This document shows positions 17,270-26,689 of a DNA stretch of 64,000 nt, piece by piece; the stretch's first letter is position 1, and each line of letters begins with the position of its first letter. The position numbers were made by a program, and so were the translations under genes. The stretch covers positions 559,163-623,162 of the forward strand of contig NZ_JH815208.1 of NCBI RefSeq assembly GCF_000296505.1, read 5' to 3'. The DNA is from Schaalia turicensis ACS-279-V-Col4 (GTDB lineage: Bacteria > Actinomycetota > Actinomycetes > Actinomycetales > Actinomycetaceae). The notes beneath the pieces were generated by a model, which was not told the DNA's origin, did no database searches, and saw nothing but the letters and a program-made list of their open reading frames with translations.

Positions 17270-19732
17270 CTACTGACCGCGCTTCACGGCTTCGAGCAAC
17301 ATGACCGCCACGTCTTTCACCTCGGGCAGGGAAGTGGCTTCCGTCAACGTGGCGCCGTCAGCAGGTGCGCCCTGGCCAGAGGCGGACAAGAAGCCCGCCG
17401 AGGAACCGGACGCAGACCCCAGCATCTGCGAACAGAACGGGCACGCAGTGGCGACCACGTCAGCGCCTGTTGATGCTGCCTCGACAATGCGAGCATCACT
17501 AATGCGGGTGCCTCGTGATTCTTCGAACCAGGCGTGCGCGCCACCGGCACCGCAGCACATGGCGCGGTCGCGGTTACGAGGCATCTCAACAACCTCAACA
17601 CCTGGGATGGAAGCGACCAGTTCGCGCGGTGGCTCGTAAACGCGGTTATGGCGACCCAGGTAGCAGGCATCGTGATAGGTGACGTGCAGGGGGCGACCCG
17701 CTTGGTCGGTATCAGACGGAGAGCCTGGAGCAACCGGCTTTAACAGACCGTCGCGCACTAGGCGGTTCAGCAACTGGGTGTGGTGGATGACGTCGAAGTG
17801 ACCACCGAGCTCCGGGTACTCGCCAGCAATCGTGTTAAAACAGTGAGCGCACGAGACAACGATCTTCTGAGCCTTCGCCTCGTTCAGAGTCTCAATCGCC
17901 TGCGCGGCGAGCATCTGGAAGAGAACCTCATTGCCGGCACGGCGCGCAGCATCACCCGTGCACGACTCACCCGAACCGAGGACAGCGAAGGAAACACCGG
18001 CAGTGTGCAATAGCTCTGCCACGGCAGCGCTGGTCTGCTTTGCCTTATCGTCGAAAGCGCCCGCGCACCCCACCCAGAACAGGTAGTCGACCTCTTCAGC
18101 GGTCTCGATATCTTCGCCGATCACGGGCACGTCGAACTCCAGGTTCTTCGCCCAATCCAAACGCTTCCGTGCCGGCTGATTGTAAGGGTTGGCCTTTGAT
18201 TCCATGCCACGGAATGCGCGTCCCAGTTCGCGTGGGAATGCGGCTTCCATCAGCACTTGGTGGCGACGCAGGTCAAGAATGTGGTCGATGTGCTCAATGT
18301 CGACGGGACATTGTTCGACGCAGGCGCCACACATCGTGCAATCCCAGAGGACTTCCTCGCTGACAACGCCGGGAACCAGTGGTCCGGCGACGTCAGTGAC
18401 GCCCTCAGGACCAGTTGCCCCGGACGCGGAAAGCATCTGCAGGACATCGAAGGAATGCGGGGAAGGCTCAACGCCCTTATCTAGCATCAGATCGCCGTGC
18501 TCAATCACGTCGGCAACAGTGCGGTCACCGGGGACGTTACCGTCAACAAGTTCCTGAGAGACGATCTCTTTATTCGACGCTGACTCCACGTGGTCGCGCA
18601 TCGACATGATCAAAAGCTTGGGGGAGAGGGGCTTGCCCGTATTCCACGCGGGGCAGAGTTCCTGGCAACGACCACATTCCGTGCAGGCATACAGGTCAAG
18701 GCGTGCCTTCCACGACAGGTCGGTGGCACTGCCCGTACCCAGAACCGTGTCCTCGGGAAGGTCTTCGAACTGTTCTTCACTGGTCACCGGCACGCCGTTG
18801 ATCAGCATGTGATCGGCGGGACCAAGCGACTTTGTGCCGTCATCGTTGCGACGCGCATACAGGTTGACGATCGCAACGAAACGGTGCCATGCAACGCCCA
18901 TCGACGTCTGCACGCCGACCACCATCATCCAGAGCATTGACGTCATGATCTTGACGGTCGCAACTACGGCGATCGCGTTTGCAAGACCGGTTGAGCCAAG
19001 CCCAGCCTTCAAAGCAAGCGCGCCGATCCACCCGGTTAGCGGGAAGTGAACAATCAGAGGCAACGGCCATTCCTGACCCGCATTTTGTTCGAACATCAGG
19101 CCGTATTCGAGGCCTCGTAAACCGATGATGCACACGCACACAATCAGAACGACCCACTCGACGAACAGCGCCTGCCATTTCGTCGACCCGAGGAAACGCG
19201 ACGCCAACCCTTGTGGTGAACCGTCGCGCGGGTGCGGGCAGGACAGTGGCGCGTCGTTACCCGTCAGGGAAGCCTGATCATCATTCGACACGGCTGCCTC
19301 AGCGACACTGCCGTGGCCAGCGCGCTTGCGCACGATCATCAGGTAGATGATGCCCAGCAGACCACCCCAGGCGAGGACCTCTGTCAGCCACTCCCACGGC
19401 GCAAAATGCCCCAGCAGTGGCAGGGCATACATCTGATCGCGCAACTGCCCATAGCCGGCAACAAGCGTGAGGAACAGCAGAGGGAAGGAGATCATCACCA
19501 GCCAGTGAGCGACCTTCACCCACGGGCGATGCTTGAACTCACGGTGAGTCAAAATCGTAGAAATCATCGACCATAGGCGCTTGCCCACCGGGCGCAGACG
19601 CCCCGGATCAGGCTGGCCCTGGTTGATCTGGCGCCAGATATGTGCGATACCGCGACCGAACGCCAGCAGGGCGAGCAGAGTCACCAGCAGGGAAAACACC
19701 CAGCACACAACACTCAGAGCAGAAGATGCCAT
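17270..19732 (-). CDS. Membrane Fe-S oxidoreductase (HdrD/GlpC-like, CCG domains)
   Basis: An 820-aa fusion. The N-terminal ~250 residues contain several transmembrane helices resembling the cytochrome b-type NarI-like domain. They are followed by two 4Fe-4S motifs (CTECGRCQELCP and CTMCGACVEQCP) and two cysteine-rich CCG domains (CAHCFNTIAGEYPE and the RAMCCGAGGAHAW type), as in heterodisulfide reductase HdrD and GlpC. Such proteins pass electrons between a cytoplasmic donor and membrane quinones in many actinobacteria; the donor is unknown here. The ATG at 19732 is chosen because GGAG lies upstream, although the frame begins at 19762. It is monocistronic and divergent from purF. Confidence 0.85.
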   Translation of the reverse strand: MASSALSVVCWVFSLLVTLLALLAFGRGIAHIWRQINQGQPDPGRLRPVGKRLWSMISTILTHREFKHRPWVKVAHWLVMISFPLLFLTLVAGYGQLRDQMYALPLLGHFAPWEWLTEVLAWGGLLGIIYLMIVRKRAGHGSVAEAAVSNDDQASLTGNDAPLSCPHPRDGSPQGLASRFLGSTKWQALFVEWVVLIVCVCIIGLRGLEYGLMFEQNAGQEWPLPLIVHFPLTGWIGALALKAGLGSTGLANAIAVVATVKIMTSMLWMMVVGVQTSMGVAWHRFVAIVNLYARRNDDGTKSLGPADHMLINGVPVTSEEQFEDLPEDTVLGTGSATDLSWKARLDLYACTECGRCQELCPAWNTGKPLSPKLLIMSMRDHVESASNKEIVSQELVDGNVPGDRTVADVIEHGDLMLDKGVEPSPHSFDVLQMLSASGATGPEGVTDVAGPLVPGVVSEEVLWDCTMCGACVEQCPVDIEHIDHILDLRRHQVLMEAAFPRELGRAFRGMESKANPYNQPARKRLDWAKNLEFDVPVIGEDIETAEEVDYLFWVGCAGAFDDKAKQTSAAVAELLHTAGVSFAVLGSGESCTGDAARRAGNEVLFQMLAAQAIETLNEAKAQKIVVSCAHCFNTIAGEYPELGGHFDVIHHTQLLNRLVRDGLLKPVAPGSPSDTDQAGRPLHVTYHDACYLGRHNRVYEPPRELVASIPGVEVVEMPRNRDRAMCCGAGGAHAWFEESRGTRISDARIVEAASTGADVVATACPFCSQMLGSASGSSAGFLSASGQGAPADGATLTEATSLPEVKDVAVMLLEAVKRGQ

Positions 19733-19962
19733 CGAAATGATCTCCGAACGGATAGGAATCAACTGCTTTCATTGTCGCACCCACTGTCTGCACATGGCGT
19801 TGTGGGGTGCAAACGCGCGGTTTCGACTCAATATGCTCCGCTCCTCATTCGCATTTTTCGTGCGCTCACTGTTGCGAAAGATCCGGAGAGGAACGGGATG
19901 AGTTCCTCACCTCACCCGGACGCTCGTGGCACGCGCACGTCAATCTGTGAGAAGGTGAAGCC

Positions 19963-21588
19963 GTGATCACAGACTCGGTGAACATGGACAAGCCCCTATC
20001 CGACCAAGAGATCTTCGAAGACGACCGACCGCACGACCACTGTGGTGTCTTCGGCGTGTGGGCGCCCGGTGAGGACGTTTCGCGACTCACCTACTTCTCG
20101 CTATATGCTCTGCAACACCGAGGACAGCAGTCCGCCGGTATCGCAACCTCGAACGGCTCTCAGATTCTGGTCTACAAAGACCAAGGCTTGGTGAACCAGG
20201 TGTTCACGGAACAAACCCTTCAAGGCCTGACCGGCCACGTCGCCATCGGACATGTCCGCTACGCGACTACGGGGGCGGATACGTGGCGTAACGCCCAGCC
20301 CACGCTCGGTCCCACGCCAAACGGAACGGTCGCTCTCTGCCACAACGGCAACCTGACGAACACGACCGAACTGCGTGAGCTGGCGAAGAAAATCGCCGAC
20401 AAAGGTGACGACATTGAACATGGTGCAACCACGGACACATCCATCGTCACGGCCCTTCTTGGACTGGCAGATCGTATCCCTGGACCTGTGCCGTTTATTC
20501 CTCCAGCGCTCGCCCTTGCGTCCTCCACGGACCAGGGCGATTCTGCTTCTTTTGCGCAGTCGTCGACCTTAGAGGCCGGTTCTGCTTCCTCGTCTGGCGA
20601 GGTGCCGGCACAGGGGACAACAGAAGGCTATTCGTCTCTCATCCCGGCGGCCCTGAAGGTCCTTCCACGCTTGAAGGGTGCGTTCTCGCTGGTCTTCATG
20701 GACGAGAACACGCTCTACGCTGCGCGCGACCCCCACGGATATCGACCGCTAGTACTGGGTCGCCTGTACTCCGGCTGGGTCTTGGCTTCCGAAACCTCCG
20801 CCCTTGACCTGTGCGGTGCCACGTTCGTCCGCGAAATTGAACCCGGCGAGCTCATCGCAATCGACCAAAGCGGTGTTCACTCACGCCACTTCGCGGTTAA
20901 ACGCTCCAACACCTGCGTCTTTGAATACGTGTACCTTGCCCGCCCTGACACCGTCATCGGTGATCGTCAGATTGTGGCGGCGCGCCGTGAGATGGGCGCG
21001 ATCCTCGCCGAAGAGTCAGGTGTCGAAGCCGATCTGGTGATCCCCACGCCTGAATCGGGCACTCCGGCCGCCATCGGCTATGCAGAGGCGTCATGTATTC
21101 CCTTCGCGCAGGGCCTCGTGAAGAACGCCTACGTTGGCCGAACCTTCATTCAACCGACTCAGTCACTACGCCAGTTGGGTATTCGCCTGAAACTCAACCC
21201 GTTGCGCGAGGTTATCGAGGGGAAGCGGCTGATCGTCATCGACGACTCCATCGTCCGCGGAAATACTCAGCGGGCCCTGGTTCGCATGTTGCGCGAGGCC
21301 GGCGCATCCGAAGTACACGTCAGAATTTCATCACCGCCGGTCCAGTGGCCATGTTTCTTCGGTATCGACTTCCCGACCCGCGCGGAACTGATCGCCTCGG
21401 CGATGAACGTTGACGAGGTTTGCGCTTCTATTGGCGCCGATTCGCTGGCATACCTGTCGATGCCGGGCATGGTTCGCGCGACTCGCCAGGGAACCGGCCT
21501 CTGTCTTGGCTGCTTCACCGGCGACTACCCCGAAACAATCCCTGCAGGCACACCTATCCCCGGCACTCCAGGGGCTATCAGTTGCTAA
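19963..21588 (+). CDS. purF: Amidophosphoribosyltransferase PurF with a Ser-rich insertion
   Basis: First committed step of purine synthesis: PRPP plus glutamine gives phosphoribosylamine. The N-terminal nucleophile Cys27 (HCGVFG) follows a short leader that is removed in this family. The PRPP-binding motif is VIDDSIVRGNT and the end has CLGCFTGDYPE. Between STDTSIVTALLGL and LKVLPRLKGAFSL, residues ~165-225 contain an extra Ser/Ala/Glu-rich insertion not present in typical PurF. The GTG at 19963 follows GAGAAGG; ATG 19984 is an alternative. It is followed by purM after 91 bases. Confidence 0.93.
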   Translation: MITDSVNMDKPLSDQEIFEDDRPHDHCGVFGVWAPGEDVSRLTYFSLYALQHRGQQSAGIATSNGSQILVYKDQGLVNQVFTEQTLQGLTGHVAIGHVRYATTGADTWRNAQPTLGPTPNGTVALCHNGNLTNTTELRELAKKIADKGDDIEHGATTDTSIVTALLGLADRIPGPVPFIPPALALASSTDQGDSASFAQSSTLEAGSASSSGEVPAQGTTEGYSSLIPAALKVLPRLKGAFSLVFMDENTLYAARDPHGYRPLVLGRLYSGWVLASETSALDLCGATFVREIEPGELIAIDQSGVHSRHFAVKRSNTCVFEYVYLARPDTVIGDRQIVAARREMGAILAEESGVEADLVIPTPESGTPAAIGYAEASCIPFAQGLVKNAYVGRTFIQPTQSLRQLGIRLKLNPLREVIEGKRLIVIDDSIVRGNTQRALVRMLREAGASEVHVRISSPPVQWPCFFGIDFPTRAELIASAMNVDEVCASIGADSLAYLSMPGMVRATRQGTGLCLGCFTGDYPETIPAGTPIPGTPGAISC

Positions 21589-21679
21589 CCGGATACGGCC
21601 TCGTGACCACGCGATGCCGGATATGCACCATGATCCTCAACCGACCACCCCACCACCGCACCTCACCAAGGGAGCTTCG

Positions 21680-22870
21680 ATGAGCGAGAACACCCCCCTC
21701 GACTACGCGTCAGCCGGCGTCGATACCGTGGCAGGAGACCGCGCTGTCGAACTTATGAAGGAAGCCGTGTCACGTACGCACGACGCGACCGTCCTCGGCG
21801 CAACCGGTGGATTCGCGGGCATGGTTGATGCTTCGGCGTTGCTTGGCATGAAGAAGCCGTTGCTCGCCACCTCCACGGACGGCGTTGGTACGAAGATTGC
21901 TATCGCGCAGGCCATGGACATCCACGACACCATCGGCCAGGACCTGGTTGGCATGGTCGTTGACGATATCGTCGTGATCGGCGCACGCCCCGTGCTGATG
22001 ACCGACTACATCGCGTGCGGACACGTTGTCCCCGAACGTATCGCAGCGATCGTCACCGGCATCGCTCGCGCCTGCGAAGCAACCGGAACCCCGCTGATCG
22101 GTGGCGAAACCGCGGAACACCCCGGTGTCATGGAACCCGACGACTACGATATCGCTGGCGCAGCAACCGGCGTTGTTGACGCTGACATGTTGCTTGGGCC
22201 AGAACGCGTTGCTGACGGCGACGTGTTGATCGCTATGGCATCATCCGGCCTGCACTCCAACGGATACTCGCTGGTGCGTTCCGTTGTCGCGCGAACCGGG
22301 CTCGCGCTGGATGCCCACGTTGAAGAATTCGGTCGCACGCTCGGTGAAGAACTCCTAGAGCCCACGCGCCTGTACACCACGTTGTGCCTTGATCTGATTG
22401 GTCAGTTCGGCGTTGGAATGCTGGGTGAAGCTGGCGCTTCTTCGGCGGAGTCTGTGGCGGGTGCTGGCCTGACCGGCATTCACGCCCTGTCCCACGTGAC
22501 CGGTGGTGGACTGGGAGCAAACCTCTCCCGTGTCCTCCCCAAGGGATCAATTGCGGACGTCGATCGCGGATCCTGGGTTGTCCCGCCGGTCTTCGACTGG
22601 GTGCGCCGCGGCGGATCCGTCAGCTGGGAAGGCATGGAAGACTCGCTCAACCTAGGCGTTGGCATGGTTGGTGTTGTTGGCGCTGAAAGCGCAGACGCTG
22701 TCATGGCTGCGACTAAGGCTACTGGCATTGATGCATGGGTTCTCGGCACCGTTCGTTCCGAAAAGAACGCTGATGACGGATCTGGCTTGACTGACGCTCG
22801 CATCATCTCTGGAACGAAGGGCGTGAACGCGGGAGCTGTTCGCCTGCACGGCCAGTACCGAATCGCTTGA
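21680..22870 (+). CDS. purM: Phosphoribosylformylglycinamidine cyclo-ligase PurM
   Basis: Makes AIR from FGAM with ATP in purine synthesis. The N-terminal DYASAGVDTVAGDRAVELMK, the ATP-binding STDGVGTKI and the GGETAEHPGVM blocks are typical. The C-terminal half contains a small Ala/Ser-rich insertion (GEAGASSAESVAGAG). The ATG at 21680 is chosen because GGGAG precedes it and homology begins there; the open frame extends upstream into purF on another frame. It forms the purF-purM unit, ended by a terminator at 22991. Confidence 0.94.
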   Translation: MSENTPLDYASAGVDTVAGDRAVELMKEAVSRTHDATVLGATGGFAGMVDASALLGMKKPLLATSTDGVGTKIAIAQAMDIHDTIGQDLVGMVVDDIVVIGARPVLMTDYIACGHVVPERIAAIVTGIARACEATGTPLIGGETAEHPGVMEPDDYDIAGAATGVVDADMLLGPERVADGDVLIAMASSGLHSNGYSLVRSVVARTGLALDAHVEEFGRTLGEELLEPTRLYTTLCLDLIGQFGVGMLGEAGASSAESVAGAGLTGIHALSHVTGGGLGANLSRVLPKGSIADVDRGSWVVPPVFDWVRRGGSVSWEGMEDSLNLGVGMVGVVGAESADAVMAATKATGIDAWVLGTVRSEKNADDGSGLTDARIISGTKGVNAGAVRLHGQYRIA

Positions 22871-22990
22871 GAAACTTCGTCGGAAGGTGATCCGATCGGA
22901 AGGCCAGAAGGTCCCGCTTCATCGAAAGTCGGAAGCCCTTTATTGGAAAGCTTCGCATCACCCCATACACCCTCCCATCACCTCATACAA

Positions 22991-23026
22991 AGAGTGCCGA
23001 AGCCCCACCCTGGGTTTCGGCACTCT
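22991..23026 (+). terminator. Terminator of purF-purM
   Basis: A 15-bp stem (22991-23005 with 23012-23026, one G-T pair) is followed by TCTATTC. Confidence 0.75.
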
Positions 23027-23162
23027 TCTATTCACACGTGAAATGGGTACACGAAGACCAGCGTATGAGCTAGTCATCAACAAACCTCTTCAGTCAGCGT
23101 CGGCAATGCACCGTAGTGGCACTACGTGACACCGTGAGTTCAACGGAACGCATACGGGTGCG

Positions 23163-23429
23163 TCACTTGGACGGGTTGATCCAGAAGTCCTCGTCGAGCT
23201 CGGGAGATTCCTCCGCATCATCGGCGTCGGCAAAATCCGCGTATTTGGAGTAGAGGTCGTCTTCTTCGTCCTGCTTGTCCTCTGCGTCCTCGTAGTCGTA
23301 CTCGTCGTAATGAGAGTGCTCAGAGGAAGCGAGCTCGCGCTGCAAAGCGTCGAGATCGGTATCAGGACTGAAATACTTCAGCTTGCGTGCGACTTTCGTC
23401 TGCTTGGCCTTTTGACGGCCGCGCCCCAT
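23163..23429 (-). CDS. DUF3073 family protein
   Basis: A small 88-aa protein with the N-terminal signature MGRGRQKAKQTKVARKLKY and a strongly acidic C-terminus, as in the actinobacterial family DUF3073. The function is unknown. The basic head and acidic tail suggest contact with nucleic acid or protein partners, which is inference only. The gene stands alone, and a minus-strand TATGAT box at 23506-23511 may be its -10 element. Confidence 0.88.
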   Translation of the reverse strand: MGRGRQKAKQTKVARKLKYFSPDTDLDALQRELASSEHSHYDEYDYEDAEDKQDEEDDLYSKYADFADADDAEESPELDEDFWINPSK

Positions 23430-23574
23430 GGCGTCGACCCCCTCCGCGTTGTTCGGGTCCGCGCGAAGCGGTGCCCTGGTTAATGAAAATGTGTCGTGGG
23501 AACATCATAGCGTTATTCGGGCGCAATGCTCACATGCATCCATACCCACGGGCGCGCTTGGTTCCCCGGCGGTG

Positions 23575-23594
23575 CCGGCAAAAAGCCGGTTTTT
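23575..23594 (+). terminator. Orphan forward terminator in an intergenic region
   Basis: The stem CCGGC (23575-23579) with GCCGG (23585-23589) is followed by TTTTT. No forward gene ends nearby, as both neighbours are on the minus strand. It could end a small forward transcript. Confidence 0.4.
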
Positions 23595-23624
23595 CAACGA
23601 AATAATCGAATAAGAATCTGAAAA

Positions 23625-23933
23625 TTAGTGCTTCTTACGAATGATGTTGAGAACGATCAGACCGACAACCGTGGCCGCTCCGGCTGCCGCGATACCGACC
23701 TTCTTCAAGGCCTCGGGTTCGCCGTCTTTGGCATCCTGAACGGTGATCTGAGCCTGAGTCTGGAAGTTGGCGAACTTTGCCTTCGCGGTTTTCTTCGTCT
23801 GATCCATGATGTACGACGGCTGAACACGACCGAAGAGCTCATCGACGGTGGCCGTCATTTCGGCGCGCGTAGTCGCCAAGTCGGCGAGAATCTGAGCTTC
23901 GGTGCGCTCGCTGGTTTCCTTGATGTCGCTCAC
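23625..23933 (-). CDS. DUF3618 protein
   Basis: A 102-aa protein with an amphipathic helical N-terminus (EAQILADLATTRAEMTATVDELFGRVQP, the DUF3618 signature) and a C-terminal membrane helix (VGIAAAGAATVVGLIVLNII) followed by RKKH. It overlaps the holin-like gene by four bases. In actinobacteria these two proteins commonly co-occur as envelope-associated proteins. The function is unknown. Confidence 0.85.
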   Translation of the reverse strand: MSDIKETSERTEAQILADLATTRAEMTATVDELFGRVQPSYIMDQTKKTAKAKFANFQTQAQITVQDAKDGEPEALKKVGIAAAGAATVVGLIVLNIIRKKH

Positions 23934-24358
23934 TTGCCCAAGCCTTTCTTCAGCGCGTTGATGTCACGGGTGATGTGTTCCTTCGGATCCGGCTTGTCTG
24001 CCTGCGACTTCTTCAAGAACGAGGCGCCAACAAGCGCCAAAATCAGCACGATCAGGAGCAGAATGCCGGTGGTGATGAGCGAGGCGGCCCACGCGGGAAG
24101 AGCGATTGCGATAGCGATCTCGACGGTGTGGAACACCCATCCGAGCAGGTAGAGCGCAAAAACGGCTGCAACCGCAAGCAGGACGCCACCGATGCCGATC
24201 CTCTTCACAAAGTTCTTAGCTTTGAGCTTGTTCAGCTCGATTTCGCCGTTGACCAGCGTCGTAATCTGCGAGGACAGGGTCGCAAACAGTTCCCCCATCG
24301 ATGCGGGGCGAGCTTTTGCTGCCTTGGGTTCCTCGATCGGTTCGAGCGGAGTTGTCAT
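23930..24358 (-). CDS. Actinobacterial holin-X / phage_holin_3_6-like membrane protein
   Basis: A 142-aa protein with a cytoplasmic N-terminal segment (SMGELFATLSSQITTLVNGEIELNKLKAKNFVKRIGIG), two transmembrane helices and a basic/acidic tail. This matches the putative actinobacterial Holin-X family, a chromosomal membrane family that carries the holin name by similarity only. Nothing else phage-like is nearby, so it is not evidence of a prophage. It is coupled to the DUF3618 gene. Confidence 0.82.
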   Translation of the reverse strand: MTTPLEPIEEPKAAKARPASMGELFATLSSQITTLVNGEIELNKLKAKNFVKRIGIGGVLLAVAAVFALYLLGWVFHTVEIAIAIALPAWAASLITTGILLLIVLILALVGASFLKKSQADKPDPKEHITRDINALKKGLGK

Positions 24359-24471
24359 CGGTGACGCTCGCTTCCTGAGTTCGTTTCTTGCGGTAGGTTC
24401 CGCGCTTTACTCCAGTTTCTCACGTTCTGCGCGCCCCTGCAGTCGTATGTGGTGACCGCGCAGATCGGAGC

Positions 24472-26088
24472 CTATTCCGGGATCACCGAACCGGGGAGCT
24501 CGTCCAAGATCTTGCGCGCTTTGTCGATGACTTCTGCCTGTTGGGGCGTGGGTGCGTTATGTCCCGTTCCGTTCGATGGATACGAGGCTTGGCCAGCATG
24601 TGAATGTGCGGCTTCGGCAAGGGCTTCTCGGCCGTTCGGCGATGCGAGCAAACGAATCGCTTGAGTGATCGGATCGGGTTCTTCATCCCGGCGGGGCAGA
24701 TCGACCGGATGCGTTGAGTCGGCATCTTCGTCTGCTATCGGAGTGTCGTCTTCCTCCGGCGCATCCTCGCTTTCGTTGAGGGGTACAGACACATCGGCAT
24801 CCGTTGAATCATCTTCGGGAGTAATCTCCAGATCGCCGGCTTCTTCAGCGTGCGAAGGAGTCCGAACAACCTCGCTGGTGAAAGGTGTCAGCCTCGTGAA
24901 ACCGGAGTATCGCGGTTCCGCAACGGGCTCTTCAGAATCAGTGGCGTCTGCGTCATCTGTTTCCTCCTCGAGCTTCAGTTCTTCCGAATCGGGAAGTTCA
25001 TCAGAAACAGTATTCGAATCCTCAGACTCAACGTCTTCGCTAAGCTCCGCAGAATCATCGCTCGTGTCCGTCTGAGCCTCTTCGGTGGCGTGATCCGTCA
25101 AAGGCCTCCACTGAATCGCAATCTGTACATCATGCTCACCATCAGCTAGCGGTTCGCTGTCCTGGGTCTGCGATGAAGAATCCTGATCCAGAGTGGAAGC
25201 CCCGGCCTCGTCCCCAGAAAGTGACATGGGCAGAGAAAACGAAACTGACGGAGAAGCCGACGTTGCCGAAACTGAAGTCGCAGGTAGAGCCGAAGGAATC
25301 GGACCTAAGTAGGTTGCGGGGTTATCAACATCCTCGCTCTGAGCCTGCTTAATCGCCTGAAGCGTCGGGTGAATAAGGTCCGCGCTCAACACCGAGTTGG
25401 CCAGCAGTACAGCACGTTTGCACGAGGCCGCGACCTGCGCATCAGCCGTCGCACAGATGACGGTCGCATCGAACTGCGTGAGACGGCTCAACAAGTCGAT
25501 CGCCTCAAGCCTGAGCGGATCCGGAAGGAACGTCGGGTCATCCGCCAGAATAATGTCGCCACCAGCGATAACAGCCTGCGCCAGAAGAAGGGCGTACAGG
25601 TCAATTTTCTTCAACGAAGACGTCGGCGTATCCAACAGATCCTTCAACCCCAGAATCTGAGTAATCGAACGGAACGTCGACGCCCGCGCGCTCACCCCGG
25701 TCAGAGCAAGAGGAGCCACAAGGTTCTGGCGGACAGTCAACGACAGGTTCAACGGCGAAGACGCGGTAATCAGAGCAACCGAGGCGCTACGACCAGGCCG
25801 ATTCGCGTGTCGGCTACGCACAAAAACGGCCCCAGAATCAGGCTGGGAAAACGACGCAATCACATCAAAAAGAGCCCGCGCACGCTTACCCGTCGGATCA
25901 TAAATCGCGGTCAGTGAAGCCGAACGGAACCCCAAAGAAACACCGTTGAGCAGGCGAATCCCCTGATCAGACTTCGCCGTCACGTCACGCAAGAAGACGG
26001 TCACAGTTTCGCCTGGCCCTGGCGCATGATGAGACTTAGCGCTCTTGAACCAAGGTTTGCGACCGTGTACGTCGATGTCCTTTGTCAT
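24472..26088 (-). CDS. Degenerate ABC-ATPase-like protein fused to a long acidic tail
   Basis: The N-terminal ~230 residues follow the ABC ATPase plan (VFLRDVTAKSDQGIRLLNGVSLGFRSASLTAIYDPTGKRARALFDVIA). The Walker A Gly-rich loop GxxGxGK[ST] is replaced by DPTGKRAR, the LSGGQ signature by SSLKKIDL, and Walker B reads DIILADDPTFLPDPLRLEAIDLL with Asp-Asp for Asp-Glu. It is probably unable to hydrolyse ATP. The remaining ~300 residues are Ser/Glu/Asp-rich and disordered and include the dispersed motif at 25204-25212. No permease gene is adjacent. A regulatory or scaffolding role is possible but not shown. Confidence 0.65.
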   Translation of the reverse strand: MTKDIDVHGRKPWFKSAKSHHAPGPGETVTVFLRDVTAKSDQGIRLLNGVSLGFRSASLTAIYDPTGKRARALFDVIASFSQPDSGAVFVRSRHANRPGRSASVALITASSPLNLSLTVRQNLVAPLALTGVSARASTFRSITQILGLKDLLDTPTSSLKKIDLYALLLAQAVIAGGDIILADDPTFLPDPLRLEAIDLLSRLTQFDATVICATADAQVAASCKRAVLLANSVLSADLIHPTLQAIKQAQSEDVDNPATYLGPIPSALPATSVSATSASPSVSFSLPMSLSGDEAGASTLDQDSSSQTQDSEPLADGEHDVQIAIQWRPLTDHATEEAQTDTSDDSAELSEDVESEDSNTVSDELPDSEELKLEEETDDADATDSEEPVAEPRYSGFTRLTPFTSEVVRTPSHAEEAGDLEITPEDDSTDADVSVPLNESEDAPEEDDTPIADEDADSTHPVDLPRRDEEPDPITQAIRLLASPNGREALAEAAHSHAGQASYPSNGTGHNAPTPQQAEVIDKARKILDELPGSVIPE

Positions 26089-26244
26089 ATCAGCATTGTC
26101 TCAGATTGAGGCACGTTGCCGTGCGTTTGTTGGATCAGCATGACCCCTATAGTGGGAGGCGCATACGAGCCCGAAGACGCGAATAGCCCTCGTTTCCTGC
26201 GATGCGTGAAGGAAACGCAACCAGTGACCTCGTGAATATGAAAA

Positions 26245-26275
26245 CGGGAGCACCCAAACCCGATGAGCGCTCCCG
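26245..26275 (-). terminator. Minus-strand hairpin with T-run, no gene left to terminate
   Basis: Stem CGGGAGC (26245-26251) with GCTCCCG (26269-26275). Read on the minus strand it is followed by TTTTCATATTC. No intact minus-strand gene lies upstream of it, so it may be left over from a gene replaced by the adjacent island. Confidence 0.45.
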
Positions 26276-26309
26276 CCTTCGCCAAACGTGGCTTAGCGAA
26301 TACCTCCCC

Positions 26310-26572
26310 GAGCTGCCCTGCACGGTCCTCGACCCGGTCATGGTCGCGACCTCTGCCCCGTCGCGGAGCTCATCACCCCGAACCTCGCCGAGGCCACCGT
26401 CCTCCTCGAGTGCGAACGTGCGACCACCCTCGACGAGATGGCCGACCAGGCGAGGGCCCTGCGCGACCTCGGCGTGCGCCACGCCCTCGTCAAGGGCGGG
26501 CACCTCACGAAGGAGGCCACCGACGTGTTCGTCGACGAGTCGGGGACGCACCTCCTTCCGGGCCGGAATTAG
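26310..26572 (+). pseudogene. thiD: Remnant of thiD (hydroxymethylpyrimidine kinase)
   Basis: Two ThiD segments are recognisable in different frames. The first is LPCTVLDPVMVATS. After a deletion and frame change comes AELITPNLAEATVLLE, then MADQARALRDLGVRHALVKGGHL and a short end with stop at 26570-26572. The intact family has about 30 more residues between VATSG and LITPN, and a full domain before and after. The gene is therefore truncated at both ends and broken in the middle. GC-rich codon use resembles the following fucO rather than the upstream genes. Confidence 0.65.
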
Positions 26573-26644
26573 GAAAGGTCCATCTTGTCATTCGGGACTT
26601 CGGTGCCTGTTCCCTCGAAAACCTCCGCTACTATCCTGGATGGC

Positions 26645-26660
26645 GAGCGCGTCGGCGCTC
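26645..26660 (+). promoter_or_regulatory. Palindrome GAGCGC-N4-GCGCTC upstream of fucO
   Basis: A perfect 6-bp inverted repeat sits just after a possible -10 TATCCT (26632-26637) and 30 bases before the fucO ATG. The spacing suggests an operator, for example of a LacI-type sugar regulator, but no such gene is nearby. Confidence 0.35.
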
Positions 26661-26689
26661 CTAGAAAGGACCAGTTCAAGGAGGAACAG

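Noticed and set aside
23930-24358. Holin-like gene as evidence of a prophage
   Set aside because: The family is a widespread chromosomal actinobacterial membrane family, and no phage structural, integrase or lysin genes are nearby.
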